Shown here in pieces: positions 43,069-54,720 of a DNA stretch of 64,000 nucleotides (its first letter is position 1; each line of letters starts with the position of its first letter). The stretch comes from Enchytraeus crypticus. Lineage: Eukaryota > Annelida > Clitellata > Enchytraeida > Enchytraeidae. Below the pieces are notes generated by a model. It saw only the letters and a program-made list of their open reading frames with translations, made no database searches and was not told the origin of the DNA. The stretch lies in assembly GCA_905160935.1 (NCBI GenBank), contig CAJHZI010000884.1, positions 987,001 through 1,051,000 of the forward strand. Reading direction: 5' to 3'. Position numbers and translations under genes: made by a program.

Positions 43069-43161
43069 TTATGTATACGAAGAAGAGCGGTTTCAGTAGA
43101 ATGGAGTTTTCTATAGGCAGATTGATAATGAGAGAGAGAAGGGAAAGAATATATAATTATA

Positions 43162-43199
43162 TATATAGTCCATATATATATATATATATGTATACTTAT

Positions 43200-43261
<62 letters not shown>

Positions 43262-43270
43262 TATATATAT

Positions 43271-43312
<42 letters not shown>
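43162..43312. repeat. (TA)n microsatellites
   Basis: Three (TA)n blocks separated by short GTATA spacers. Apparent long open frames of I and Y residues through here are repeat artefacts. Confidence 0.95.
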
Positions 43313-43590
43313 CCGTGTCCTTTCCGGGTTGTTTGAAGAACTGACCAACCGGTGACTGCACGTGTCATGGAAGGCGACTAAAGCACTAAGATCCATGCCA
43401 AAGTCAGAAAGGTCATTCGGTTGGTGAGAGACTAGGCTCCAGAAATTACTACAAAAATTTAAACGAATCGAAAATAAATAAATAGGGGAGTGGCTGATGA
43501 TGTGAGTTGGGACAGAGAGGATTTGAGACAGTCTATTTGTATCCCGACCCTGGTTGAACTGGGATTCAAGGGAAGAAGAAGAAGAAGATG
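43313..43590 (-). repeat. Repeat family R, minus copy
   Basis: Reverse complement of the family: GGTTGTTTGAAGAACTGACC, GGTGACTGCACGTGTC, AGGCTCCAGAAA, CCCGACCCTGGTTGAACTGG, ending in AAGAAGAAG then GATGATG. This is the most complete 5' end, and it reads CCAGTTCAACCAGGGTCGGG in the sense direction. Confidence 0.8.
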
Positions 43591-43599
43591 GCGATGATG

Positions 43600-43797
43600 A
43601 TATATATATTTCTATAAAATTATAGACATGTATATATGTGCGTATATATATATAGAGTCTATATATTTGTGTGTTTGTGTTTATAGAATATATATGTATA
43701 CATGTATATACATTATAATCTATATGTATATATACATTCGATAAACACACACACAAATATATATATATACATATATACACATATATACATATATATA

Positions 43798-43857
<60 letters not shown>
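43600..43857. repeat. (TA)n and ATATAC-type microsatellite
   Basis: Interrupted TA, GTATATA and ACACAC repeats ending in about 55 bp of pure (TA)n, into which the mariner element is inserted. Confidence 0.95.
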
Positions 43858-43860
<3 letters not shown>

Positions 43861-44810
43861 GGTGAGTAAAAAAAAGTGATAACACCTGCAAAAAGTTTGA
43901 GTATCTCAGGCTATTGTTAATATTTTTCAAATTAAACTTTTGCCAAATACTAAAGGACTCAATTCTGAAGGGGTGGCCAATTTTCATCCATTTTGGTACA
44001 TAGATTGGCCAATTATGAAAGTTTCAGCAGAGCAACCCCCCATTTTTGAACGTACTGTAAATAAAAATTTCATTTTATTTTATTTTTATTTTAGCTCTGA
44101 AAAGGGTCGTTGTGGTGGTTCAGAAAGAACCAGTTGTATCTGCTAGCATTACTGCCTATTCGATATGCTTTCCTCCAGTTGCTTTTCAGGACTGCAGCAG
44201 CTTTCGGAACGCTAGGACAGCCTTGTTGATTCCAGTTTGGGGCAGTCTCTCCTAAATTGATGGTAGGTAGCACTTCCTGCAGTTCTGCCTTGTTTTTAGG
44301 CTTCGACTGGTGTTTCTGCTAGAGATACAGCATGGTTCCACAGACATGGTAATCCAGAGGATTTTGATCGGGAGAGTCTGGAGGCCATTCACTCTTCATG
44401 AGGAAATCCGGGTTTCTCTCGCTGATCCATTCCTGGGCATGATGAGATGCATGAGCCGGAGCATAATCCCGCTGAATGATGAAACTATTTGGTTGAAGAG
44501 CATTGCAATCATCAAACAGCTTGGAAAGTAAAGTATTGACGTAATACTGAGGGTTCACCTTTTCCTTCTCGCCAATGAAGTGCAATTTGCCCTTACCGTT
44601 GTAGCAAACGCCATTTTTAGGTAAAAAATGGGGGGTTGCTCTGCTGAAACTTGCATATCTGGCCAATCCATAGATTGAAATGGATGAAATTTGGCCACCC
44701 CATCAACAATTAGTCCTGTAGTAATTTGTAAAAGTTTTCTTTGAAAATATTAACAACAGCCTGAGATATTCAAACTTTTTGCAGGTGTTATCTTCTTTTT
44801 ACTCACCCTG
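43858..44810 (-). mobile_element. Internally deleted mariner with ~170-bp terminal inverted repeats
   Basis: The left end CAGGGTGAGTAAAAA is mirrored by TTTTTACTCACCCTG, with TA on each side. The mirror continues for about 170 bp per arm (43858-44028 against 44640-44810), including GGTGTTATC, TTTCAGCAGAGCAACCCCCC and GGGGTGGCCAA. Between the arms the minus strand encodes only the C-terminal part of a mariner-type transposase. Visible blocks are KGKLHFIGEKEKVN, NSFIIQRDYAPAHASHHAQ (second catalytic Asp) and EWPPDSPDQNPLDYHV (third), with a frame break near 44310. In mariner the last block normally has S-P-D-L-N-P. The first catalytic Asp and the DNA-binding domain are missing, so it is non-autonomous. 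Confidence 0.9.
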
Positions 44811-44888
44811 TAGTATATAAAGTATCAGAGATCAAGATGTTTAGGCCTACAAGACAACTTTATCACATTACAATAACTGGAGCTGGAG

Positions 44889-45015
44889 GGCTGGAGCCAG
44901 TGGCGATGTCGGTAAGCTATTCAATCGCGGATCAGTATCTGTGGGGTTCAAACCCTGGGCTCGCACGTCACTGACATCACTTTCAAGTCAGGAAATTGAT
45001 GTTAACATTAGCTTC
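44889..45015 (+). repeat. SINE-A, complete copy
   Basis: GCCAGTGGCGATGTCGGTAA resembles pol III box A, and GGGGTTCAAACCCTGGG is box B-like. The tail TCAGGAAATTGATGTTAAC is then followed by ATTAGCTTC. Copies are at 50671-50797 (-), 51640-51765 (-), 55948-56075 and 1317-1385. Confidence 0.85.
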
Positions 45016-45338
45016 TTTTTTTAAACAACATAATAGCATTTAATGACAAAATGATTAATAAATTCCTAAAACCAGAAATTGTGAAAATTAGCAGACCTGC
45101 CTGAGGCACAATCATTATAACATAATATTCTATATCCAATGGATTTTTACAATACTTTCAATTATACATTGTGCTCGATGTTGTCATGGACAAGAGTAGA
45201 ACTGCATATGCAACTAAGCATAATATGGCATAGAGATGATGATTGGCAGTCCATTATTCAACCTTTAGAAATTATTAAAGTCAGAAATCTTCACACAAAT
45301 GATGCCATATGCCAACAATCTCAACATATTTAAGGTTA

Positions 45339-45449
<111 letters not shown>

Positions 45450-45578
45450 CTATGAACAAATACAATTCATTGCATTCTTCAGTACACAGATGGTCCATTG
45501 CTTCAGCAATTAAGCCTCTTATGATTTAGTTAAACTCTAAGAGTTCATCAAGCACGGATACTAGTTTATTATACACTT

Positions 45579-45735
45579 GGTTGGATGACTGAGTGGATAG
45601 CACCTTCGACAGAGAACCAGGAAGACTTCAGTTCGAGTTCCAGCAGGACCGTCGCTCATAAGAAAGCAGACTCTAACCCTAGCTATTTAGCTTTATGGAT
45701 GAAGCTGGCAGGGAGCCATAACAGATCGTTTATAA
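45579..45735 (+). repeat. SINE-D (tRNA-like)
   Basis: GGATGACTGAGTGGATAGCA has box A character, and GACTTCAGTTCGAGTTCCA is box B-like. A second, diverged copy starts at 51453. Confidence 0.65.
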
Positions 45736-46600
45736 TTCAAAGCATACTTGTAAGGACATTACGATATAACTAATAAACTATGATATAACTAATCAACTGA
45801 GAACAGTGGTAACCCAGTGAGGAGCAATTCAAGCAAATAGCTTCATAAAGGAGCTAGATAAACCATTAGCAAATGCCTATGTAATGAACCATTCATAAAT
45901 TATTGACTTTTACATAAACTGAAAGTCAGTTTGAGATAAATTTTTGTTTAGCTAAATATTTTAGTTCAAACTAATTTGCTATTTGAATTTATTTTAAACA
46001 ATCTAGGACAAAACATTATTTTAAATAACTAAGATAACGCTCTTGGAAATGCTCTTAGGAATTCCATTGAAGTTACAGTGCACAAAAATGACTAAATAAA
46101 TGCTTCTAGAACTTAAACAGGAAATTAACAACTGATCAAATGCATGCTAATATTGACCGATCCACATTGTAGAAATCTATCAACAGTTGAAACAGTGAGA
46201 CACTTCAGCAATTTTTAATTTTACAAACATGGTCACAGGATTTACTCTCAGATCAGTTGATTTGAAATTTTCACTACATTTCAAAAGAATTCAATCATTC
46301 TCATATTAAGCTATTGGTACTCTAAAGTCTCTCAATCCAACCAATTCAAAAAATTAAATTTCTTTGTCTTTGGAGAAAACCTAGAGAAAGTAACTCAGAT
46401 ACGGAGATAACATGTTTAACTGTAGATACATAATCTAAAATGCACAAGCCTATATCAAACATGCTTGGATAATATATAATAGTTGAATAAGATTTAAACA
46501 TACAACTCTTTAATTGCTTGCATTGAAAACAGACACTCTAACCTCAGGATAATAACTTAAAACAGAATGTAATAGATTCATAAACGAGTGAAATGAAATC
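45736..46600. other. NALCN intron 1, nothing recognised
   Basis: AT-rich intron sequence, with no exon or repeat assigned. Confidence 0.6.
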
Positions 46601-46607
46601 TGCTTAC

Positions 46608-46901
46608 TCGTATAATTCCCCTCAGATGCATTTTGGCGATAGCTTCAGCACTGAATAGAAAAGTCACAACCAAGTCGATCACAAACGTCACATAAAGAAG
46701 AAAATAGTGATTTTCAAATGTCTGCGGTGTATTCATGCTGACTGAGATAACGCTAAGTAGAGCACAGGCTCGTAACACCCGTCTCACCCAAACCCTGTTC
46801 ACCCAATACACGTCTGCATTGTCATTAATGTTTTCGTCTGCACCGAAGTCTGCAAGAGGGAGCGTTTCTCCTCGAATTCCACTTTGCTTTCTTGCCAACA
46901 T
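46608..46901 (-). CDS. NALCN: NALCN-like sodium leak channel, coding exon 1
   Basis: 98 codons from ATG at 46901 to a donor (ATACGA then GTAAGC), phase 0. The N-terminus reads MLARKQSG, then [20 protein letters not shown], as in animal NALCN proteins. Next come the domain I S1 segment ([20 protein letters not shown]) and S2 ([20 protein letters not shown]), ending [14 protein letters not shown] is a large four-domain channel (about 1,700 residues) carrying resting sodium leak at the plasma membrane with UNC79 and UNC80. Only exons 1 and 2 are visible; the many later exons must lie further left, in part or wholly beyond position 1. The 9 residues after the donor are intron read-through. Confidence 0.95.
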
Positions 46902-47690
46902 GATAGACTGATGATAGCGATTAAAAAAAATTGCTTTCAGACATTGTGTTCAAAAGTAGGTATCTTTCTCATTATCCTGTATTAGAAACTTAATGGAGTT
47001 ACAAACATTATGACATTCTGATGTATACAACACAATAAATGCAACTTTTTGTAATTGAGATGTAATCCTAATTGTAATTGACCAGTAGCAATAATTATAA
47101 TGAAGCTGTAATTGAGCTACTACAAGAATAATTACATTGTTCACATGGAAGAGGCCAATATACCTATATAACTTGACTAGATAAAATATTCAATATTGAT
47201 TAGATTAATAAACTATTGGTAAAATTTATTAATGAATATCTCATAATTCAATCTATTAATGGAACTTCTAATTAATTAAAAGGAGTTGAGGGCCATGGGC
47301 CTGCCGACGGACGCTTCACGGAGAAAGACTGAAGTAGAAGTTTTTTTACTTTTAATGCAGTATGTTATAATGCTGAATGCGGCTGGCAATGAATTTAAAT
47401 TAAATTACGCTAAAAGTGAGCTTCAGCTAGCGATTAAGTAACACTAGTTTAAAGTGGTAGTAATCAGTTTATAATTGATAATTGTGATACGATATAAAAA
47501 GAAATGGTTTGCTGAAAGATGTAATAGACGGAAGAAAGCAAGGGTAGATAGTTGGAGGCAGACCACAACATAGGATGTTAATTGATTTATAATCAATTCG
47601 CATATAGAGGTGTAAAGTAGGTTGAGCATAGAAATGGAAGAGTTTTATGTAATAGACTGATTTTTTAATTAATCAGTCCAAAGTAATCTA
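46902..47690. other. NALCN 5' flank
   Basis: Upstream DNA of the NALCN start. I see no TATA box or CpG-rich promoter. Confidence 0.4.
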
Positions 47691-48235
47691 TTACTTTGGC
47701 ATGATTTTCTGGATTTTGGAATTTGGACCGTTTCTGAACCTTCGTTTTGCTCGCCGGCTTGCTTTTGTCTCAATAGTGCTTAATGTTGTCATTGATTACT
47801 ATTACTATTACTCAGTCTTCTAAGTTAATTACTCTTGTAAGACCTAGCTTACCTTCACGCTCTAAGCTATCTAATCGTTCTTTCCAGCATGCTGCACCTC
47901 AGATCTGGAATTCTCTTCCATCCAATCTTCGGAAATCTTCATTTGAATCACATCAGCCTTTGCTTTCCTATGAGCAGTTCCATAAGCAGTTGAAGACCTA
48001 TCTTTTCCATCTCACTTTTCCATCCAGTGTCCATGAGCAGCGACCTGCGCCTAAACCACCTTTCTTTAACTCACTTTACTTTGGACTGAATTTCTGGATT
48101 TTGGAATTTGCACCGTTTTTGGACCTTCTTTTTTTGCTCACCGGCTTGATTTTGTCTCAATAGTGCTCGATGTTGTCATTGATGACTGTAGCACTCTAAT
48201 TGTTGTTATTATTATTATTATTATTATTATTGATG
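47690..48235 (+). pseudogene. LINE C-terminal remnant with 3' tail
   Basis: The plus strand reads RSFQHAAPQIWNSLPSNLR and, after a gap, FHKQLKTYLFHLTFP, the C-terminus of a CR1/L2-type LINE. The 3' UTR ends GATGACTGTAGCACTCTAAT then (ATT)n. A second truncated 3' end (47700-47800: TTTTCTGGATTTTGGAATTT, then TTGTCTCAATAGTGCT) precedes it in the same orientation. The tail also appears at 1800-1835. Confidence 0.8.
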
Positions 48236-48665
48236 ACTATAGCACTCTAATTATTACGCCATGTTATGATGGACCTGCCGTTTGACACTGCATTTGAAGA
48301 GAATGGAACTTCAGCATTGCTTATTACATGCGATTCTCTTAATGGTGTACGATGCTTTCATACACAAAATAGGACTTACAACTGCAGTTTAATGTGAAAG
48401 AAAAAACTTAAATTTGTCTATACTTATGTTTATATTATTTTTCATAACATTATGGTGGACTTAAAAACAGTGTTGAATCCTGTATTTATAATTAATTGTT
48501 AAGTGAAATATTGAATAATACTCGTTCCTATCTCATTTGTGCAGTTGTACAATCTCTGATGATATTTCATATGAGTCATATCTAATTATTAATATCATAT
48601 CATAGTTATCATTAATCACACTTAACGTGGTATAAGAACGTGATCAGAAACAACCAATGCAAACA
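48236..48665. other. No gene recognised
   Basis: AT-rich sequence. The words GTAGCACTCTAAT recur at its left edge from the neighbouring LINE tail. Confidence 0.5.
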
Positions 48666-48669
48666 ATAC

Positions 48670-50137
48670 ATAGAAAGGGAAATAGGGATAAAGCAGAAAA
48701 TTATAGGCCTAAAAACTTAACAAGTATAATCGGTAAGACATTTGAAAGCATTATTAAGGATAAAATAATTAGTTTCTTGGAAGAATATAACTTAATTTGA
48801 AATAGTCAGCATGGTTTTATTAGTGGGCGTTCTTGTTTAACTAATTTGCTAGATTGTTTAGAATATATTACAAAGGAAGTAGATAATAAAAATAGCATTG
48901 ATATCTTATATCTAGACTTTGCTAAAGCGGTTGATAAAGTTCCACATAAAAGATTACTTAGTAAGTTGGAAGCACATGGAATAACGGGCACACTTTTAAA
49001 GTGGATAGGTAATTGGTTAAGCAATAGAAAACGAAGGGTGTGTGTCGAGGACGAGTTCTCGGAATGGGCAGCAGTGAAGAGTGGTGTGCCACAGGGCTCT
49101 GTTTTAGGACCTCTATTATTTTTAGTTTACATCAATGACATTGACATAGATATTGTATCTAAATTTAGTAAATTTGCAGATGATTCTAAAGTAGCAAAGG
49201 TAGTAAACAACATTGAAGATGCTGAGATTTAAAATGATATAAAAATATTACAGAACTGGTCTAGGGATTGGCTCATGGAGTTCAATGCTGAGAAATGTAG
49301 AGTTATGCATATAGGGAGTAATAATTTAGAAATTGAGTATACATTGAACAATATTAAACTAAAATCAACAAACAGAGAGAGGGATTTAGGAGTCTTTGTG
49401 GATAGCTCTTTTAAATTTAGTGAAAATTGTAATAAAGTTGTAAATAGTGCTAATTGTGTATTAAGAATGATTAGAAGAACAATTGCATGTAGAAATAAAG
49501 ATATTGTGGTTAGGCTATATAAGGCTCTTGTACGGCCCAAACTTGAATACTGCGTCAGGCTTGGTGCCCATATCTTAAGAAAGATATCGACAAATTAGAA
49601 AGGGTACAAGCCAGAGCAACAAGGCTGGTATTTGACTGTCAAAAACTTAGTTATGAGAATAGATTAAAATTCGTAGGATTAATCTCTTTAAGTGAGAGAA
49701 GAACTAGAGGAGATTTAATAGAAGTTTTTAAGATACTCAAAGACTTCAGCAAAGTTAACCATAGTACTTGGTTTAATTTATCAAATAACAGAAACACAAG
49801 GGGACATATTTCTAAACTTAATAAATTTAGAAGTAGACTAGATTTAAGGAAATTTTCTTTAGTCAAAGAGTTATAAATGCTTGGAATAGTTTGCCAAGCG
49901 AAGTTGTGGAAGCAGAATCAGTGAATGCTTTTAAAAATAAATATGATAAACATAAGAACATGTAAATTAGAAGCTAATTGCATGTTCAGTGTTATGCATA
50001 GGCTATGTATAAATTTGACATGTTGACATGAAGTCTGTGTGATTTGATTAATATTAATTGGTTTAAGTTAAGAGCCTGATGAGTCTTAAACAAGCATATA
50101 ATTGCTTCCTGACTCTGTAATGTTATGTTATGTATGT
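48670..50137 (+). mobile_element. CR1-like LINE, 5'-truncated second copy
   Basis: Closely related to 14430-15893: FISGRSCLTNLLDCLEYIT, KWIGNWLSNRKRRVCVED, SGVPQGSVLGPLLFLVYIN and KFADDSKVAKVVNN, the NAEKCRVMHIGSN block, and the same 3' UTR ending in GACTCTGTAATG with TTATG repeats. It starts within RT, so the endonuclease is missing. Several frameshifts occur, at positions other than those in the first copy. Confidence 0.92.
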
Positions 50138-50670
50138 TAACTTCATGTAGATACCTAAATTTTACAATTGAGAATATAATTTTTTGATCGTGCTTGCTCA
50201 TTTTATCCAGATTCTAATACTGCTTTTTCTAGTAAAAATAGTTACAAAAGTTGACAACAGGAATCTACGAATGCAGAGCCACCTTGAGCTTTACGAAATA
50301 CACTGTAACTGCTAGCATCAAGCTTAAATATTAGATTGTAAATTAATAATTTAAATTAATTTTAATTTGTAATATCGTCAACATTTACTCTTATGCCTAC
50401 CTCTAAAACTAGTAGCCAATATAATTAGGAATTTTACTAATTCGCGCACACATTAAATATATTCCAAAATACAAAAATTCTATAAATTTAAGTGGATAAT
50501 TGTGATGCAGTTCTAACCAAATTTGATATTTAGGCCTACTTCTGTTAGGCCTAGACCTCTCTGTGTATCACAGCAATCTGTATAGGCCTACACCGATACT
50601 ATGGTCGTTTTGTTTCTTTGCAAGAATTAAATACAAATAATGAAATAATTCTGTACAAAATAAGGTAAGA
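50138..50670. other. No gene recognised
   Basis: AT-rich sequence without assignable features. Confidence 0.5.
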
Positions 50671-50797
50671 AAGCTAATGTTAACGTCAGTTTCCTCAGTC
50701 GAAAGCGATGTCAGTGACGGGAGAGCCCAGGATTTGAACCCCGCACTTACAGATCCGCGGTCGAGTATCTTACCGACATCGCCACTGGCTCCAGCCA
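50671..50797 (-). repeat. SINE-A, complete copy (minus)
   Basis: Minus strand: GGAGCCAGTGGCGATGTCGG (box A), GCGGGGTTCAAATCCTGGGC (box B), CGACTGAGGAAACTGACG, then TTAACATTAGCTTTC. This is the best preserved copy and serves as the reference for the family. Confidence 0.9.
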
Positions 50798-50799
50798 AT

Positions 50800-51445
50800 G
50801 CTTACGCCAGCAATATATTTCATGACGCTTGCTTTGCATTTACGCTAACCGCAGATTATTCTGACCTGATCGAGCTACTTAGTAAGGCATTTCAATAATA
50901 ACAAGCATTTTAGCTTTAATGGTTAGACATACACGCTAAACTCTATTATTCCCAGTATTTTCTCTGAATCACTAGATCTAACTTTATTTCGAGTTCAGAG
51001 GAGTCCTGATAAGTGATAATTGATAAGTCGTTATAACCAAAGTTGATTATTAATCATAGGTTTTAACACACTAGATCAACTTTGACCTAATGGTATACCA
51101 CTTGTTTATATTTTTAAGACAAGATCACACGAGGACCCGTTCTGCAATATTAATGAATATTTAAAGGTCAATGTGGTATGGTAGATTTGATGGACTAGTC
51201 GATTTTTAAAAATTGGCTTCAAATTCGCGATCTTGTAAAACCACATATCTATGTTCAACTATTTTATACGTAATATCTGTATTAGCACTATCAGAAACAG
51301 TCCCGTAGACAATAAAACATGTTACCACATGTATTCCAACCAAACACTATCTGGGCATCAACATGGCGCTAGCTCGTATTATTATAACCAAAGAAGTTCA
51401 ACATTGACTTCATTTATCTAACGATGTTTCTGTCATTCAACAACA
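50800..51445. other. No gene recognised
   Basis: No exon or repeat assigned. Confidence 0.5.
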
Positions 51446-51449
51446 TCAG

Positions 51450-51600
51450 TTGGATGGCTAAATGAATAGCACGTTTGCATGAGAAACAGGAGCCCATTAG
51501 TTCAAATCGCAGATGGACCATCTTGAATAAAATATTTGTGATGTGAAATTAAACTTAGTTTTATTTCAGAACACTGATTTTCGTTTAATGTGATTTATGT
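51450..51600 (+). repeat. SINE-D, diverged copy
   Basis: GTTGGATGGCTAAATGAATA, then TAGCACG and a box B-like TTAGTTCAAATCGCAG, in the same order and spacing as 45579-45660. Confidence 0.5.
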
Positions 51601-51639
51601 CATACAACAATTAAAGACTAGTAGATATTTAAAGCCTCA

Positions 51640-51765
51640 TTTAACGTCAGTTCACCAATTTAAAGCTTGTTATTGACGGGAGAGCACTGGATTTGAACGC
51701 TGCACCTACTGAACCGCAGTGGAACACCTAACAGATCATTACACTTGCCCAGTCAATTAAAACAA
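51640..51765 (-). repeat. SINE-A, diverged copy (minus)
   Basis: Plus-strand words TAACGTCAGTTCACC, GACGGGAGAGCACTGGATTT and GAACGCTGCACCTACTGAAC mirror the 50671-50797 copy. Confidence 0.75.
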
Positions 51766-53175
51766 TCATAGAATAGTTTTAATTACACAGTAGCCTAAAG
51801 TAAAATATATACTTATAATATATTTATAATAACAAAACTAAAACTAAACTAAAAAACAAAACGCATAACTCAACCAAAACAGGTTTATTATTAAACAGAT
51901 TTGTGTTCATTTTAATTTAGATACAAATTTGAAAATAAATTTAGAATTTTTGTGTCTAAAATATAAACAAGTATTGAAACTTAACATCAAACTTCAATCT
52001 AACCAATTTACAATCCCTGAATCACTCAACTCAATTCAAGTCAACAAGGATCATTACATGAACATAAATCACGTTTACAAATAATTGATTAAAAATATGA
52101 ATTAGGTATGGACTAAACTTCATACGTTTAAACAGTGAGCACATGGTCGAAGAACCTGTTGAAGTCCATTTTCTATCCAACCATCTGTGACAATTCTCGT
52201 CCGAGACTAGTACATAGCACACTGACGGAATGTTTTTAAATTAAACTTATAGAATGACTCACATAAGCAACCCTCCATACTAAATAATTCTACGCAAACA
52301 ATAGCCAACGTCAGCATGACATACAAATATACATATCTCAAGACTAACAGATAAACTGCAAGCACGATATACCCAAGTATGAATTTTTAGATGTGCCAAG
52401 AAAAATACCTACGCAGAACTATGAATATTGAATATAATTACCAAAGCAGATTTAGTACACGTAAATGTGCTAAATTGTTCGTAAATGTTTCTTATATTAA
52501 CGCGTTATATAATGTTCTGATATTTTACGTTAACTTGCGGTGCATCACCTTCATGAATTGCCATTACATTATATTCTAGGATAATCGTTACCCCAAAATC
52601 GCGTAATTAAGTTCATATAGTGTGATTTTGAAGTGTTGTCAAGTCTCGTACAAGTCTCATTTTAGTCACTTTAACTGTAATGTACAATACATTATGAGAA
52701 ATTAAAAAAAATCAAGACCCCAAATAAAAGAAAACAAAAATTTTGAAAAGAAAAAATACTCTAATTATTATTAGAGTAACATTCATGAATAACAAAAACT
52801 ACATTATGGCTTTCTATCAAAACAATCCATATTCATTTTCACTTTTACATACAGTACACAACGACATAACAACTTAACAGATATATTCATTAAAACTAGT
52901 GAACCAGGCCTCAATCACACTTCAGTCAATGTTTTAAGTGACGGCAATGTAACAGCGTCCTCAGATAAATTGCACAATAGCTTCAATCCTACTGAGTTAA
53001 GACTACTAGATACGACGTTACACGTAAACATGAAAGATTTTCTTATAAAGTACTCTTCATTCAATTCACTCAGTCCTTATCTGTTGAGCACATTCATTTC
53101 TTTTTGAGCACATACATTTCTTATTCTTTTTCCCATTTCACTTCACTGTCACACTTTCTCCATACCACTTTCTCC
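51766..53175. other. No gene recognised
   Basis: AT-rich sequence. From about 52500 it may include 3' UTR of the basigin-like gene, whose stop codon is at 53179, but no poly(A) signal is assigned. Confidence 0.4.
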
Positions 53176-53178
53176 ATC

Positions 53179-53239
53179 TCACTTTCTCTGTCTGAGTTCA
53201 TCACCTCCAGCGACTGGTCTTGCCTCGTTGTTTGCATTT
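53179..53239 (-). CDS. Basigin/neuroplastin-like protein, last coding exon
   Basis: 61 nt following an acceptor (ATTTGCCAG). It starts in phase 2, which matches the donor of the transmembrane exon, and reads NANNEARPVAGGDELRQRK then TGA. A C-terminus ending (V/L)RQRK is the usual cytoplasmic tail of basigin/neuroplastin-type proteins, which supports both the exon and the family. Confidence 0.85.
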
Positions 53240-53704
53240 CTGGCAAATCAAACAAACAGTGTACATATTATTTTATTGTACCGGAGTGTCACAAGGTTAT
53301 TAACAAGCTTGCGGGATAAACCACAGGCCGCCAGATTTTCTGCAAGGCGGCCTCTGATAGTGACTATATGTAAAGATATTCAACTTAGCCTTTAATAAAA
53401 GTGGACAACGCAAAAACATCGAGTTCTAAAGTAACCTATATTTCCAGATAACATTGTGTCAGCTGCCAAGGAATCCTTTCACAATGAATAAAAGATTCAT
53501 TCAACATCTCAATACACTAATTATTTAGCAATAGATGATTGATAATTATTTTCAATTTAAATAAAAAAAGATTTAAATTTAAAGAAAAAAATAGACCTGA
53601 CGTTCTACTCAGTAAACAAGAAATATTCCAGCAGTATTGATAAGCACGCACACAGTTCTATGTCCACTACACATGCAGCATACAATAGAGTATCGAGGTA
53701 GTCT

Positions 53705-53830
53705 CTCTCTCTTAGTGCACAGCTTACTGGCAGGTCCATGGTATATAACGCCTCTACTCATCTTTATCTTCCGTCTTTCTATTCATGTCCACATACCCGT
53801 GGATCTTTAAATTATTTATAGCATTCCGCT
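53705..53830 (-). pseudogene. 3' end of endonuclease-RT LINE
   Basis: TTAGTGCACAGCTTACTGGC, AGGTCCATGGTATATAACGC and CATGTCCACATA match the reverse complement of the 16810-17165 element. It lies in the last intron of the basigin-like gene. Confidence 0.75.
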
Positions 53831-54000
53831 TGATATACCATTATTCTTGGGGGATTCTGCTTATGATGAGAGGGGCCACCTATGCCTTCCTCAGCTTCGA
53901 CTAACATTTACTGGGCAGGGGCGTCATTCCCTGAGAAAACAATCCTGTTTACTCCATGATATGGAGATAGTATCACGGCTAAATTAATTATCTAGGTTAA

Positions 54001-54080
54001 TCTTAAATCCGCGCCGGTTGCAATTGATGCGCCAACAAAAGGCAACGAATACTAACAACCATGGAGAGGAATGGAGGAAA
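54001..54080 (+). repeat. Fragment of 5S-type SINE body
   Basis: TTAAATCCGCGCCGGTTGCA, GATGCGCCAACAAAAGGCAA and CATGGAGAGGAATGGAGG match the central part of the 25465-25760 SINE. The 5S head and LINE tail are missing. Confidence 0.8.
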
Positions 54081-54192
54081 TAACGAAAACTACAAAAACA
54101 GAATCAAGAAAGGAAACTATGTAGCACATGCGGTATGTCGTATGTAACTAAACGAACAATAAATAAATAAATGATATAAATGGTTGACTCAC

Positions 54193-54328
54193 AGATGAGC
54201 AGCCTCCTCCTGCCTCTCCTCCTCCTCTATGCGCTTGGCTCTACGTCTCTCGTAGATCAGTATGATGGTGCACAGCACGGCCACCTCTACGCAGATACCC
54301 AGGAACGGCCACAGCGCTGCGTACTTGT
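54193..54328 (-). CDS. Basigin/neuroplastin-like protein, transmembrane exon
   Basis: 136 nt, phase 1 to phase 2, bounded by a GATGCAG acceptor and a CATCT/GTGAGT donor. It encodes DKYAALWPFLGICVEVAVL then CTIILIYERRRAKR and an acidic stretch ending AAHL. The single helix with a glutamate in its middle (G-I-x-x-E-V) and the flanking ALWPFLG and IYE(R/K)RR motifs are the signature of basigin, neuroplastin and embigin. In vertebrates these chaperone monocarboxylate transporters or plasma-membrane calcium pumps at the cell surface. Confidence 0.95.
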
Positions 54329-54349
54329 CTGCATCAGTCAAACATCACG

Positions 54350-54475
54350 TTCAGCTTTCAATACATCATCATCATCCTCCCTTAAATATCAGTTTAACCA
54401 GGGGGTCGGGATACGAATAGACTTTATCCATCCGTTAAGTTTTTGTAGCAGCTTTCAATACATCTTTCAATATGT
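54350..54475 (+). repeat. Repeat family R, 5' fragment
   Basis: CATCATCATCATCCTCCC, then CAGTTTAACCAGGGGGTCGG and GATACGAATAGAC match the 5' half of the family. Confidence 0.7.
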
Positions 54476-54479
54476 TTCC

Positions 54480-54720
54480 CAGCCGCGCTGATCTTAGAGT
54501 AAAATCTCAGACATTCATACAAGGAAAACGGACTAAAGGAAACTTAACTTAATTGGAAAACTTAACTTTATGGAAAAACTTAACGGAAACTTAACTTAGC
54601 TTAACTTAAAGAAAACATAATGAAACAATGGAAAAAATTGCTTAACTTTTTAAACATGTGGTTTTAAGAAGTGATAGATTTCAACAAAGTTGATCGTTTT
54701 ACTACAATGCATGTTTTTAT
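54480..54720 (+). repeat. SINE-B copy 3
   Basis: CCCAGCCGCGCTGATCTTAG, AGTAAAATCTCAGACATTCA, and the end TTTAAACATGTGGTTTTAAG then AAGTGATAGATTTCAAC match 21380-21520. An AACTTAACTT-rich expansion (54540-54620) sits inside it. Confidence 0.75.

Noticed and set aside
43056..43987. Long isoleucine/tyrosine-rich open frames on both strands
   Set aside because: They are translations of (TA)n and ATATAC repeats joined to LINE and repeat-R debris.
54180..54491. Plus-strand frame with a hydrophobic N-terminus (MVDSQMSSLLLPLLLLYALG)
   Set aside because: It is the antisense of the basigin-like transmembrane exon; the minus strand has matching splice sites, phases and family motifs.
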